A stretch of 64,000 nt of DNA, taken from positions 45,389,832-45,453,831 of the forward strand of contig NC_063172.1 in assembly GCF_023159225.1 (NCBI RefSeq), given 5' to 3'. Made by a program: the position numbers and the translations under genes. Source of the stretch: Perognathus longimembris pacificus. Lineage: Eukaryota; Chordata; Mammalia; Rodentia; Heteromyidae. Positions within the stretch are counted from its first letter, which is position 1, and the number at the start of each line of letters is the position of its first letter. The notes under the pieces were generated by a model. That model was given only the letters and a program-made list of their open reading frames with translations. It did not search any database and had not been told where the DNA came from. This document shows, one piece after another, positions 46,701-57,925 of the stretch.

Positions 46701-47150
46701 TAAAAATTCATTGACCATATGGGCCTACTTCTATTCCATGATTCTATCTCTGTGACTTTTATTCCCATTTTTAAGTATTATTTTCTGTAGTTACTAAATT
46801 TCCAGTTGAGTTACTTCAAACTGTATCAAAGTTAGGCTGATATACATACAGGTTCATGTAGAGGAAGACAGGCCTCCTTGTTTGGTTCCCATCTAGGGAA
46901 CTTTCTATGCAAAAAATTTCTGGTCTTTTGGTCTAGAAATATGGGTGTTCCTTTGACCTTGCTAGTAAATTATGGACATCTGCAGTTAAGCCTGTGTAAT
47001 TATTCTACCGACATCCAACTTCTTAGATAACCTGCTTACTTCAGTGCATTTTATAGGTTCATCTATATCTTACATGTACTTCTTCAGTAATTTTAATTAT
47101 ATTCATTGAAAAGCCTGAACCAAAATAAGGAAACATCACCACAATGTAAT
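46701..47150. other. Unique sequence, no gene seen
   Basis: Nothing recognised. Confidence 0.5.
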
Positions 47151-47233
47151 CCTCCTCCTCCTCCTCCTCCTCCTCCTCCTCCTCCCCCTCCTCCTCTTTT
47201 TCCTCCTCTTCTTCCTCCTCCTTCTCTCTTTCT
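47151..47233 (+). repeat. (CCT)n polypyrimidine tract
   Basis: About 83 bases with only C and T on the plus strand, mostly CCT triplets degenerating to 'ctcttcttcctcctc'. The minus strand can be read as poly-Gly, which is not a gene. Confidence 0.96.
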
Positions 47234-47760
47234 AACGAACAGTTTTTCTAAAATAAATGTTTCTCTATAAAGATCTTTCATCTGTGCTTGCATTTGAAAA
47301 ACAACTTTCAGTTCAATATTAATTAGAATTCCAGATTCCTTTTGTGCATAGAATCAAATTCTTTATCTATAAAACATTAGAACACTATTAATTTATTTCG
47401 CTGGTGTGATCATTTAAGTGGACATGAATGGGGAGGATTCTCTGGAAAAGTTGGAAATTTTGCTTGTGGGTAGGAGAATGTAACTAGTTATTCTTCCTAT
47501 GTAATGAGAACTCAGTAATCACAAAAAACCTCCCCACTCTTCAGCAGTTTCCCTTCTTTGGGGAAAAAAAAGGCACTGCTTTCATTGCATGTTGAGTTTG
47601 AAATAAAAAGATATGAGCATGCTCAGTAAAACATCTTATTTTCTTTGTGCCAGAAGCAAGATAGCTACAGGAAGCTACCAACTGATGGCTAATTTAGCCT
47701 GTTCAAAGTTTTGGGGAAATTCATTGTAAGTGACATTCTGTACTATCAATATCCAACAAG
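47234..47760. other. Unique sequence, no gene seen
   Basis: Nothing recognised. Confidence 0.5.
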
Positions 47761-47972
47761 TTATTATTATTATTATTTTTGCCAGTCCTGGCCCGTGAGC
47801 TCAGAGCCTGAGAACTGTCCATGGCTTCTTTTCTGCTTAAGGCTAGCACTCTTCCACTTAAGCCACAGTGCCACTTCTGGCCGTTTTGTATATATGTGGT
47901 GCTGAGGAATTGAACCCAGGTTTCACGTGTATGAGGCAATCACTATTGCCACTAAGCCATATTCCCAGCCCT
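47761..47972 (-). mobile_element. IDL-Geo dimeric SINE
   Basis: The tail is an (ATT)n run at 47761-47776. 'gctcagagcctgagaactgt', 'ggctagcactcttccactta', 'ggtgctgaggaattgaaccc' and 'catattcccagcc' are in order. Flanks 'aacaagttatt' / 'aaaaagttatt' suggest a target-site duplication. More diverged than 43903 or 50911. Confidence 0.9.
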
Positions 47973-48000
47973 CCAAAAAGTTATTTTTGCTAAACTTTGT

Positions 48001-48062
48001 GTTTTTAAGTACCTTTATTTTGTATGTTTAAATGCCTTTATTTTGTACTTTTAAATGCCTTT
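48001..48062 (+). repeat. ~25-bp imperfect tandem repeat
   Basis: 'acctttattttgtatgttta' is followed by 'gcctttattttgtactttta' and a partial third unit. Confidence 0.8.
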
Positions 48063-48426
48063 TGATTTATAGAAAGCTGTAAATATTTTATTGAGCTACT
48101 TTCTATCATCTTGGGTTCCCCTTATGTGATGTGTTTATTATGTAAGCATGGTACTGAAGTAGGAAATTAATACTGATCTAATGTGATTAACTAAACTACA
48201 AATTTTATGTAGATTTTCCTATTCTTTTCTTTACCTTACCTATCATGTCTATTTCTTTCTTTTTTTAAGAGAGACTATATTGTTTAATTTCCAAGCTTTA
48301 ACAATTACTAGATAGGTCAGTAGTGCATATAATTCACATTTAAGTCAAATAATTTCATCTGAAAATATAAATGATAAATTACCCCAAGTACATGACAATA
48401 CGTCCAATAAACTTATCATAATATTC

Positions 48427-48447
48427 ATTTATTTATTTATTTATTTT
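48427..48447 (+). repeat. (ATTT)n microsatellite
   Basis: Five tandem 'attt' units next to the T-rich tail of the following L1. Confidence 0.9.
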
Positions 48448-49081
48448 TCTCTTTGTTTCTCTTTTTTTTTTCAAATTTTTATTACCAAACTGATGTACAG
48501 AGAGGTTACAGTTGTTACAGTTTCATACGTTAGGCATTGGATACATTTCTTGTACTATTTGTTACCTTGTCCCTCATACCCTCCTCCCTCCTCCCCCTTA
48601 CCCTTTCCCCCCGAGGTGTTCAGTTCACTTACACCAAACAGTTTTGCAAGTATTGCTTTTATAGTTGTTTGTCTTTTTTTACCCTATGTCTCTCAATTTT
48701 GGTATTCCCTTTCAATTTCCTACTTCTAATACCAGTATACACGGTTTCCAATATACTCAGATAAGATTACATAGACAGTGTAGGTACAACCACAGGAAGG
48801 TGATACAAGAACATCATCAATAATAGAAGCTACAGATACAGATGGGACATTGAAAGCAGTTACAACTGTAGTATAGCAATCGTTTCCATAACATGGAGTT
48901 CATTTCACTTAGCATCATCTTATGTATTCATAAGGGTATAGCTATTGGGCTCTTGTGATGTTTGCTATGCCTTGCCTAAGCCTGTACTAATTATTCCCAA
49001 TAAGGGACACCATAGAGTCCATGTTTCTTTGTGTCTAGCTCACTTCACTTAGTATAATTTTTTCCAAGTCCTTCCATTTCC

Positions 49082-49540
49082 TTACAAATGGGGCAATGCA
49101 TTCTTTCTGATAGAGGCATAAAATTCCATTGTGTATATGTAACACATTTTCCCGATCCATTCATCTACTGAGGGGCATCTGGGTTGGTTCCAGATTCTCG
49201 CTATGACAAATTGTGCTGCAATGAACATTGTTGTGCTGGTAGCATTATTGTGATTTTGTTGGTGGTCTTTTGGATAGATACCCAAAATTGGGGCTGCTGG
49301 GTCATAGGGGAGTTCTATATTTAGCCTTCTGAGGAATCTCCATACTGCTTGCCAGCATGGCTGAATCAGTTTACATTCCCACCAACAATGAAGTAGGGTT
49401 CCCTTTTGGCCACATCCCCTCCAACAATTGTTATTATTAGTTTTCTTGATATATGACATTCTTGCTGGGGTGAGATGGAATCTCAATGTTGTTTTGATTT
49501 GCATTTCCTTTATGGCCAGTGATGTAGAGCACTTTTTCAT
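49082..49540 (-). pseudogene. L1 ORF2 C-terminal region
   Basis: A 152-codon open frame carries the Cys/His motif C-X3-C-X7-H-X4-C around '[18 protein letters not shown]', then '[19 protein letters not shown]' and '[11 protein letters not shown]'. It is contiguous with the deletion joint that connects it to the endonuclease part. Confidence 0.9.
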
Positions 49541-50073
49541 ATGTCTAGTTGGTCTACGTAATTATTTAGTTCTGTGGTTTCTTTGTTTAGTTTTTGGCGT
49601 GTTGATCTGTCCAGAGATGATAGTAGAGTGTTAATGCCCCAACTATCAGTGTTTGGGTCTATGAGTGTTTTTAGAGTCAGTAGTGTTTGTTTGATGAAGT
49701 TGGGTGCTCCTGAATTTGGTGTGTAGATATTTAGAATGGTTATATCTTCCTGTAGGAGAGATCCCTTTACTAGTATGTAGTAACCTTCCTTGTCTCATCT
49801 TACCTTTTTTAATTTGAAGTCAATTTTGTCTGATACAAGGATTGCAACTCCGGCCTGCTTATGGGGGCCATTTGCTTGATAGATTTGATACCAGCCTTTC
49901 ACTTTTAGAAGATGTTTACTTTTGCTGGATAGATGTGTCTCTTGGAGGCAGCAGAAAGATGGATCTTGATTTTTGATCCAATTTATGAGCCTATGTCGTT
50001 TGACTGGAGAATTACGTCCATTAATGTTGACAGTTAGGATTGAGAGATGATTGTTTGTTCCTTTCATTATCAC
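49538..50073 (-). pseudogene. L1 ORF2 N-terminal endonuclease fragment
   Basis: It starts at the ORF2 ATG, 43 bp after the ORF1 stop. The apurinic-type endonuclease begins 'LSILTVNINGRNSPVKRH', with the conserved Asn, and 'CCLQETHLSSKSKH', with the catalytic Glu. A stop follows 'DFKLKKVR' near 49795. Further in, around 49600-49660, the region before the catalytic Asp/His motifs is lost at the deletion joint. No activity expected. Confidence 0.88.
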
Positions 50074-50116
50074 TATCTTGTTTAAAGCTGTGTCTTCCCA
50101 TTTCTTGATCTGATGT

Positions 50117-51491
50117 TTAGTGTTTAGGGTTTATTTCTCTGTCTGTATTGGGATCTTGATTATTTTCCCTGTGTAGTACATCTTTGAGGATTTTTGGTAA
50201 AGCTAGTTTGGTGGAGATAAATTGTTTCAGGTTTTCCTTACTGTGGAAGACTTTTATTTGTCCTCCGGCTGTGAATGAGAGTTTGGCTGGGTACAGAATT
50301 CTTGGTTGGTAGTTCTTTTTATTTAGTGTTTGGTATACTTCATTCCAGGCTCTCCTTGCTTTCATGGTCTCTGCTGAGAAGTCTGGGGTAATTCTGATTG
50401 CATTTCCGTTATATGTGATAGTTTTCTTCTCCCTAACAGCTTTAAGGATTCTTTCCTTGTACTCTACTGATCCTGTTATGATGACAATGTGTCGATGTGA
50501 TGTCCTATTCTGGTCTGGTCGGTTTGGGGTTGTAAATGCTTCTTGTATCTTTATAGGCCTTTCCTTCTGGATATTTGGGAAGTTCTCAGCTAATATTCTG
50601 TTAAATAGGTTGCCTATCCCATTAACCTCTTTCTCTAAGTTTTCCTCAATACCTATTATCCTTAAATTGGGCTTCCTGATCGTGTCTTGAATCTCCTGTA
50701 GCAATCTGTTCTGTTGATTGGACTGGATTTGCATTGATTTTTGATCTTTCTCCATAGAACCTAAGGAATCTTCAGCTCCTGAAAAATTGATCCTCTGCTT
50801 CAGTTAGTCGGGACGGTAGGCTAGCTACTTGATTTCGGATCTCTTTTCCTTCTGACTGGTCTTTCCTGATGATTTACATGTCATTTCTTAGATCTTGTAT
50901 GGACTTCTTTTGGGTTTTTTTTTTGTTTTTTGGGTTTGTTTGTTTTTTTGCCAGTGCTGGGCCTTGGACTCAGGGCCTGAGCACTGTCCCTGGCTTCTCT
51001 TTGCTCAAGGCTAGCACTCTGCCACTGGAGTCACAGCACCACTTCTGGCCGTTTTCTGTATGTGTGGTTCTGGGGAATCGAACCCAGGGCTTCAAGTATG
51101 CAAGGCAAGCGCTCTTGCCTCTAGGCCATATCCCCAGCCCCTTGTATGGAATTCTTTACTTCATTAACTTCTTTACTTTGGTTTTTGAGTGTTGTCTCTC
51201 AAATCTTTAAGCTGGGTAGCTATCTTCTCATTTGACTCTTGAAGTTCATTTATCTTTCTAATTTGTGGATGTCATGAAATTCTCCATTAATTTTTGCTTT
51301 GCCTCCTCACGCTCTAGAATAATTGACAGAAGAGATTCAAAATTTTCATTTCTCATGTTTATCAGTATACTTTGTAGAGCATTTTTGGGGGTTCTCTTCT
51401 ATGTCTTTGATTGACTGCTCTGCTTCCTGCTTGTTTTGAGTGGGGGATAAGACTGCATTGTTTGCCAACTTTCTTTGTTGCTTCTGCCCAT
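50117..51491 (-). pseudogene. L1 ORF1, interrupted by a SINE
   Basis: ORF1p is the L1 RNA-binding chaperone. The frame starts at an ATG near 51491 ('MGRSNKESWQTM'). The N-terminal half is broken by stops and by an IDL-Geo insertion at 50911-51140. From 50755 to 50117 the frame is open for 212 codons and shows the RRM ('NLRIIGIEENLEKE', 'RHIVIITGSVEYKERILKAV') and the C-terminal domain ('DFSAETMKARRAWNEVYQTL', 'PRILYPAKLSF'). Without the SINE the total would be about 376 codons, a normal size for the family. Confidence 0.88.
50911..51140 (-). mobile_element. IDL-Geo SINE inserted in L1 ORF1
   Basis: Complement of the Geo half ('ggactcagggcctgagcact', 'ggctagcactctgccactgg') and of the IDL half ('ggggaatcgaacccagggct', 'ggccatatccccagcccc') after a long T/G tail. 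The direct repeat 'cttgtatggacttcttt' (50894) / 'cttgtatggaattcttt' (51141) is the target-site duplication inside L1. The SINE is therefore younger than the L1. Confidence 0.95.
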
Positions 51492-53487
51492 TTGGATTGG
51501 GAATGCCAGTCTACCAGCACCTTTGAGCATCGTTTAAGACCCAAAGCAGCCCTTACCAAGCACTGTTGTGTAAATCTTACAAGTTCACAATTATATACCG
51601 ATATACCTGTCTACCTATATACCTTGTATACCTGTCTACAAAATTAGATTTGGTGTTCCTAAAGAACACAAATTCAGTATAACAACAGATCCTGGGCCCT
51701 GTATTCAGTAGTTACTTATTTACTGTTACAACCCTATAAGCAATTCTTGTTTTTATATTAAGTTCTTTTAGGACTGGCTTTCTCTATGAACACCTTTGAT
51801 TCACTCGGATTAAGTGGGATACCCTCTATCCAATAACCAGGAGTCAATGGAAACTGGAGGTCCAGGTAGTAAGTCAGGAGGGTAAGTTGGAGGTAGTAAA
51901 GAGAATAGGGTAAAATGTATTGGGGGGAGTGATTTTGGTTTAGTTTTAGTGACGTGGAAATGTGGAGAAGAGTAGAATCAGTAAAAAGAACAAGGTTAAA
52001 ATGATAGACAATGGAGAGTTAGCAGAAAAGAGTGGAGGTGTTATTCATTGGAAAGTAATTTTTAAAGAAAGAGAATGCAAAGAGAGAAATAAAGTAAACA
52101 TAGTGGAAGACAGATGCACAAAACAGAGAAAAATTATTTAAAAAAGAAAAAATAAAAAGGCAAAAATACAGAAAAGGAACAAACTGAACAAACAAAAAAG
52201 AAAAAAACTTGATAAAACAAACAGGCAAAAATGGAAAACAAAAAACAAAAACCCAATGACGTTTCAGAAGTGAAAAAAAAATTTTTTTAAGCTTAAAAAA
52301 TGTTTGAAATAAAAAAAAAATGGAGTCCTCCTTGTTTGGGTGGTCTTTCCCCAGTCTCTGGTTTCCTTGCGATGGTCTGCAGTCTATTTTCCTGATTGGC
52401 TGGTTTGACTTGCTTTCAGTTTGCAGAGGGTGGATCTGTTCTGACCCTTCTCCCCTGTTGGTGCAATCCTGGGTCTCAGTGGCTCGCACAGCTTGCAGGT
52501 AGGCCTTGGGCATCCTCTGTAGATCGGGACATGAGCTGTCTCGGGAACCGTGGCTCCTCTGTCTGCTGTGGGGCCACTGCCTTTAATGCCTTTGAATAGG
52601 CTGCGGATTCAGCAGGGCGGGGCGCCTCTGGCCTGTTTTTCCCAGCTCAGAGTTGCTTGCCTCGGGGAGGCTCCTCCCTCCTTGGCGGGGCGCCCTCCTT
52701 GGTGGAGGTGGCTATGGAATGCAGCTCCTTTTCTGGCTGGGAATTGGGCTTTCTTTGTGACGGGACCGTTTAACTGTCTCAGGAACTGTTTGTTCCCCAG
52801 TCTTGTGTTCCTTGCTGCCGGGAGCTGCTCGCCGCTTTCGCTTTAAATTTAGAAATTCTGGTGGGCAGGGCGGGGCACCTCTGGCTAAGCCGAGGCCCAG
52901 GACATGTCTCCTGCCTGGGCAGGGGGTGTTCTCCTGGGTGGAGCTGGCTCTCACTGTTCGGTCCCTCTTGCCCTTTTCAAGGACGGCTCCTTTGACCTCG
53001 CTTTCCCCAGGCCCGCTTTAGTTCCAATCTGGTCTGACCCTATGCCAGTGGCAAAGATGGCACTTTGCTCTGGTGGTTGGGGAAGGTCTACCTTCCAGAA
53101 GCTGCTCTGTTGGCACAAGTGAGAATATCTTTTGTGGGGTACTCACGCTTTCTCTGCAATTTCAGGTCGTCCTTGCTCAGCCACCGTCTGGAGGATTTCT
53201 CCCTGGTCTACGCTGTGTGCTTTAACTGCGCGAAGTGCAGGTTGCTGTGCCGGGCACTGTGCTGGCGCAGGCACTGGCGCGGCGGCTGGACGCCGCCTGG
53301 AGCTCAAATCTGTGTTTTCAAATAAGCAAAGTCGATTTTTTCTTCCTGGCCAGAATCCCTGTACTGTTAGAACTTACTCTGGCTGTCTTTCTAGGAGTAA
53401 AAGTTTCTATGGGGTGAGAAAACTGCAATGTCGGAGGGAGCTCAGCTAGGGCTCTGCAGCTCCTCTGCCGTCTTCCCGGAAGTCCTT
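51492..53487 (-). promoter_or_regulatory. L1 5' UTR with GC-rich promoter segment
   Basis: 51492-52320 is AT-rich leader between promoter and ORF1. 52330-53487 is much richer in G+C and CpG than the rest of the window ('gctgtgccgggcactgtgct', 'gcgcggcggctggacgccgc') and ends at the L1 5' terminus. By family knowledge this holds the internal Pol II promoter. Numerous plus-strand frames (52396-53449) across it are antisense to the L1 and reflect composition. Confidence 0.8.
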
Positions 53488-55448
53488 CTATCATGTCTTT
53501 TAAGTTTTTTTTCTTCTTATGTCTTAGCACTTGGTCAAATATTCTGAAGAAGGCCTATTATCTATGGCTGACATGATTAGTTTGTGAAAGGAACACTGCA
53601 TAAGTAATAAAATTCTCTCCTTCATATCATAAAAATTGTTATCACATAAAACCAAACCATCATGCTGAGCAGGTTATGTCCGGGAAAGCATGACTTGAGA
53701 AACAGGATCCAGGAGTTCAGATATATATATTGTGCTAAGGAGTAGCTTAATTCAAAACACACAGAAGATGCGTGCTTTAAGTCTTACACCCACTTACTAA
53801 GCTGCAATGTTTAGTAAAATGAGAACTATGGAAGCTGAATAATATTATTCTTAAAAAGACATGTCTCCTGGGAACAAAACACTTCTGTAAATTGCCCCTT
53901 TGGTCACTATAGTATTTGCAGAACTAATTATCTCAAAGATGGGCACCTGTGTTGAAGTAATCATCTATCAGAACCCAATATTTTGCAGATACTAACAGCC
54001 ATTTATATACTTGTATCAAGAACAAAGAGCAATACCCATCATAGGAAAATTTAAGTCAAACTTTGAAACCACTTAAAAAATTCATAAATACCTCTTATTA
54101 GCCTTTCTCTCATTTATGTCTTGGCAGTGTACTGTGTTTTCTGTGTATTGTTTTACTAATACATTTTCTGTGGTTTTACCTTAATGTGTTCATATGTTTT
54201 GTGACTGCATCCATAGGTAAAATCCTCCTTCCAGGGCTATATCGGTTCTGGTAACAATATGGCAAAAGTGATCTTGTCAGGTTTCTCAGCCAAGAAGTTC
54301 TTTTTTCCTCCTGCTGCTCAGTTTATTGAAGTGAACCACTGAGTCAAGTATGTACAGGCCCTGAATCCAAGCCCCACACGTGGCATCAGGGTGGAAAGAC
54401 AGGCAGAGTCAACTAGGACCACCTTTCCGGGTTGTGGGGCCTTCTGGGACCCCCTCTTCTGACACAAGGCATCCGGGAATGCCCCACAATAACTAAGGTG
54501 TTCATGACTAAGATGCTGTCTATAGTCTGATTATTTTAGTCAGATGAATCATGTATTGAACTAATATTTTATTTCATGGACTATTAAACATCAAAGCATA
54601 ATGGAAAGGGAGAGACATCGTAACTGCTTATGCTTTGTATAACCTGATAATCTGTGAAGTGCCTTTGATGGCTACTTGATGGTTACTGGCTATGTATTTG
54701 TATGAAACATAAATGATTTTACTTTTTTCTGATTCACACCTTAAATGTGAAATATTAGCACAATATCAATATTTAATACCCTTTCCATAATATTTAATAC
54801 AATCCTTTATTTAGTAAAATAGAAGATAATTGTAATTTTATTTGGTTAATCAAGTTTTGTGTAATTTTTGTATAATGAGGAATTTTGAACTACAAGATAC
54901 AATTGAAAAAGAAAATAAACAAAGACCAAGTTATTGATACATAGATATTTGATGGCAGGAAATCTCCCATGGACAGGCTATCCAAAAGCAGTATTTTCAC
55001 AGGTGTGTTCAAGGCATCTGATACATTCCTTTCTCTATTCAGTGAATTTGTTGCCTTGCTTCAGAAACTGGCATGGGTTCTAATTAATTTTGCAGATAAA
55101 AATATCACAGGACCATAGTTTCATAGTTGACCCAAGAATGAACTTGTAGCCAACCCAATGAGATAAATAAACTACTTGCTGAAATTCTTTGAGAATGAGA
55201 ATATCATTCTTTCTTATGGATTTAGAATTTAAAAGAATATTAATACCACTGCCACCACTTCCATTTGCTGTGATGTTACTCATGGAAGATAAAAATAGAA
55301 ACAGAGTTTTGAATTTGGCTTTGTAGAGCCTACCTCCTGGCTTTTTTGTTGTATTTTTAATATTCATGTAAACTGCTATTGCAAGCCAGTCCAGATGATT
55401 ATTATTGTTACTTGCAAACTTCTTGTTTCAATGGGCTTTGAGAAAGGC
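53488..55448. other. Unique sequence with a small GC-rich island
   Basis: No gene seen. 54343-54490 is unusually G+C-rich ('cctttccgggttgtggggcc', 'ggcatccgggaatgccccac') against AT-rich surroundings; I cannot assign it. A 95-codon minus frame at 55080-55367 has no recognisable domain. Confidence 0.45.
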
Positions 55449-55464
55449 CACATAGCATTATTCC

Positions 55465-55878
55465 TTTTTTAAATTTTTATTGTCAAACTGATGTACAGAG
55501 AGGTTACAGTTTCATACATTAGGCATTGGATACATTTCTTATACTGTTTGTTACCTCCTCCCTCATTCCCCTTCTCCCCTCCCCCTCTCCCCCAAGAGTT
55601 GTTCAGTTGGTTTACACCAAACAGTTTTGCAAGTGTTGCTTTTGTAGTCGTTTGTCTTTTTATCCTGTGTCTCTCGATTTTGGTATTCCCTTTCACCTTC
55701 CTAGTTCTAATACCAGTATACACGGTTTCCCATGTACTCAGATAAGATACAGTGATAGTGCAGGTACAACCACAGGAAGGGGATACAAGAGGATCGTCAA
55801 CAATAGAAGCTACAGTTTCACATGGCATGTTGAAAGTAATTACAACAGTGATAGGACAGTTGTTTCCATAATATGGAG
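55465..55878 (-). mobile_element. 5'-truncated L1, 3' UTR only
   Basis: It starts with the T-rich tail and 'ttattgtcaaactgatgtac', runs through the C/T-rich block (55556-55595), 'ttggtttacaccaaacagtt', and ends 'ttgtttccataatatggag'. Flanking 'cacatagcattattcc' (55449) and 'cacatatcattatact' (55879) form an imperfect target-site duplication. Confidence 0.88.
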
Positions 55879-55885
55879 CACATAT

Positions 55886-56149
55886 CATTATACTTGAAGC
55901 CTCCTGGGATCTGCCCCCTTTCTCCAAGAGAATAATCTCTGGGCAGAATAGTTGTACTATTGTGATGGGCTAATCTCCAAAATCAATGTATTCTGTGTAG
56001 ACTGACACTAATTGAGTGAGAAGTTTGGCCTAATTTCTATTGTGTGATTGGCTTTTCAAGTGTGATAAACATTAGATCCATGTTACAGAAGAAAACGAGC
56101 TTCTCCACTCTGCCTTCAGTACTCTTTTATTTATTTTCTTCTAGAAATT
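55886..56149. other. Unique sequence, no gene seen
   Basis: Nothing recognised. Confidence 0.5.
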
Positions 56150-56285
56150 CACATATGCACATACACATATGCAGATATAGTCCAAGAGAAAGCAATAATT
56201 CTATGAAATAGCATTGTCTTTGTTCACTATATATACGCACATATGTATACTATATATACATATATGCACACATATACATGAAATA
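56150..56285. repeat. (CA/TA)-rich degenerate simple repeat
   Basis: 'acatatgcacatacacatat' and 'actatatatacatatatgca' units, interrupted by about 45 bp of ordinary sequence. Confidence 0.75.
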
Positions 56286-56449
56286 TTTCATCTTTCATTC
56301 TTTTTCTCCAACTTTACTTCGATACGACTTACATTTATTTTGAATAAGACTAAAGGAAAATGTTAAAGTAGTTTCTTATATAATGCTTTTGTGGAATCAA
56401 ACTCTGTTCTTCCATGTGAATGTGGACACAACAGTTTGCTGTTGTTGTT

Positions 56450-56670
56450 TAGGTCCTGGGACTTGAACTGATGGTCAGGGTGCTGTCACTGAGTTTTTTT
56501 TCTTAAAACTATTACTATAACACAAGGATCATGGTCCATTTCCAGCCTTTGGATGCTAAGTGGGGACAAGAGTTTCATGAGCTTTCTTGCCTAAGCCATC
56601 TTTGAACCTTGATCTTCATATCTCATAAGTATCCAGAATGACAAGCATGAGTGATCAGCACTTGGCTAGC
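56450..56670 (-). mobile_element. Degenerate B1-like/Geo composite SINE
   Basis: 'ggtcctgggacttgaactga' resembles the complement of a Geo end and 'atctttgaaccttgatcttc' followed by 'gatcagcacttggctagc' the complement of a B1-like head. Strongly decayed. Confidence 0.6.
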
Positions 56671-56689
56671 AATTTTTTTAATTAGAAAG

Positions 56690-57130
56690 TTTTATATAGA
56701 ACAATAAGTATACAGTCCTTCTAGAAGCAAATTTGGCACAATTTAATGAAATAATTGCTTCCTGTAACTCAGTAATTCCACTCCTGATTTACACCCTGGG
56801 AAACACTTCCTTGGAACTCTAGGTCATTACATAGAAAATTCCTTTCTGGATGTTTTCCAAAGTAGGAAATCAGACAGCAACACCGATGTCCAACAAATGG
56901 AGCCTGGGAAGATGTGGTAGACATAGAAGTCAGGGGCAATGATGAAGCTATCATAGACTATGGACATGTTTCAAAAACTCTATAAAGAGTAAATTCCAGA
57001 ACATAATTTATAACATACCATTTCTATAAACTAAAAGACAGCCATACAAAAATACACTCTATATTTTAAATGGAAAACATATATTTAGGCACACAGTTGA
57101 AATACAGTTGGTGATGGCTACCATATGAGG
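56690..57130 (+). mobile_element. Ancient L1 (L1M-type), ORF2 end and 3' region
   Basis: 'actcagtaattccactcctg', 'ttacaccctgggaaacac', 'gatgtccaacaaatggagcc' and 'ataccatttctataaactaa' follow the order of an old mammalian L1 ORF2 C-terminus. No frame is open. Confidence 0.6.
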
Positions 57131-57816
57131 AAAATGAATTTGTTGGAGGCAAAAATTAACAGCAGAAATGCACAGTCAGGTAAGGAGCATGATTAAATCA
57201 ATGAATCACTACTGATACCATAGCAACATCACAGAAACAAGCTCCTGTTGATGTTCAGGATTATTTATTGTCAAGTGCAGTCTTTATGAAAATTTACTGT
57301 AGCACAGGTAAACAATTTGGATATGCACTGCCTGTAGCTGATAGTTCCCTCAGGTATGGCCAGATGAAAAGACATGAGCAAAAAGCAGAGCAAGAATACT
57401 AATAGGTTTTCTGACATGTGCTTTTAGAATCATTATGATGAATTCCTCTGAGACATAAAGGCTTGCTTATACCATTGTGAATTAATAGTTCATCAAGAAG
57501 TAAATATTTATCAATTTAAAGAATTTTAAATTGTCTAGTTTTTAATCCTTGTCTTTCTGCTTTTAAAGAATTTATATACTTTATAAAATTTAAGAAAGCA
57601 TAGAAAGTTTCTAAGAAACAAAGAACAACATATAGATCCATTAGTGATAAACAATTGGATACATTTTATAGTATACGTTTTTGTGTGTATGTGTATGTTG
57701 TTTCCACATACATCATGTACACATAAACTGATATTCCTCCCCACTAAAAAACACGTCACTACACTTTCATACAACAGAAGGAAAGTCCATAAGAATCTTA
57801 CCCCTAATTAACTACC
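57131..57816. other. Unique sequence, no gene seen
   Basis: Nothing recognised. Confidence 0.5.
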
Positions 57817-57925
57817 AAAAAGCCAGAAATCAAGCTGTGGCTCATATGGTAAAGCAGCCAGCCTTGAGCAAAAAAGCTCCGGGAGAATGTCCTGGTCCTG
57901 TGTTCAAGCCTAGGACAAGCGCAAA
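57817..57925 (+). mobile_element. Geo half SINE, 5'-truncated
   Basis: 'agccagaaatcaagctgtgg' to 'gtgttcaagcctaggacaag' is the Geo module alone, with an A-rich tail. No IDL or B1 head precedes it. Confidence 0.75.

Larger units (their letters stand above)
48467..53487 (-). mobile_element. L1 spanning 5' UTR to 3' end, RT region deleted
   Basis: On the minus strand the element runs from its 5' terminus ('cttccgggaagacggcagag', ending at 53487) through a 2-kb 5' UTR, ORF1, a 43-bp spacer, the ORF2 endonuclease start, then directly into the ORF2 C-terminus and 3' UTR, ending at a T-rich tail near 48467. The join at 49537/49538 removes the rest of the endonuclease and the whole RT. An IDL-Geo SINE (50911-51140) interrupts ORF1. 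It is the most complete L1 here but cannot be autonomous. I found no convincing target-site duplication. Confidence 0.9.

Noticed and set aside
47093..47293. Poly-Gly minus-strand frame
   Set aside because: Product of the CCT repeat.
53132..53449. Plus-strand frames in the GC-rich block as an ORF0-like antisense protein
   Set aside because: L1 ORF0 is described from primates; nothing here beyond low stop density supports an equivalent.
48241..53500. 'tatcatgtct' near 48241 and 53489 as target-site duplication of the large L1
   Set aside because: The left copy lies more than 200 bp from the L1 tail; probably coincidence.
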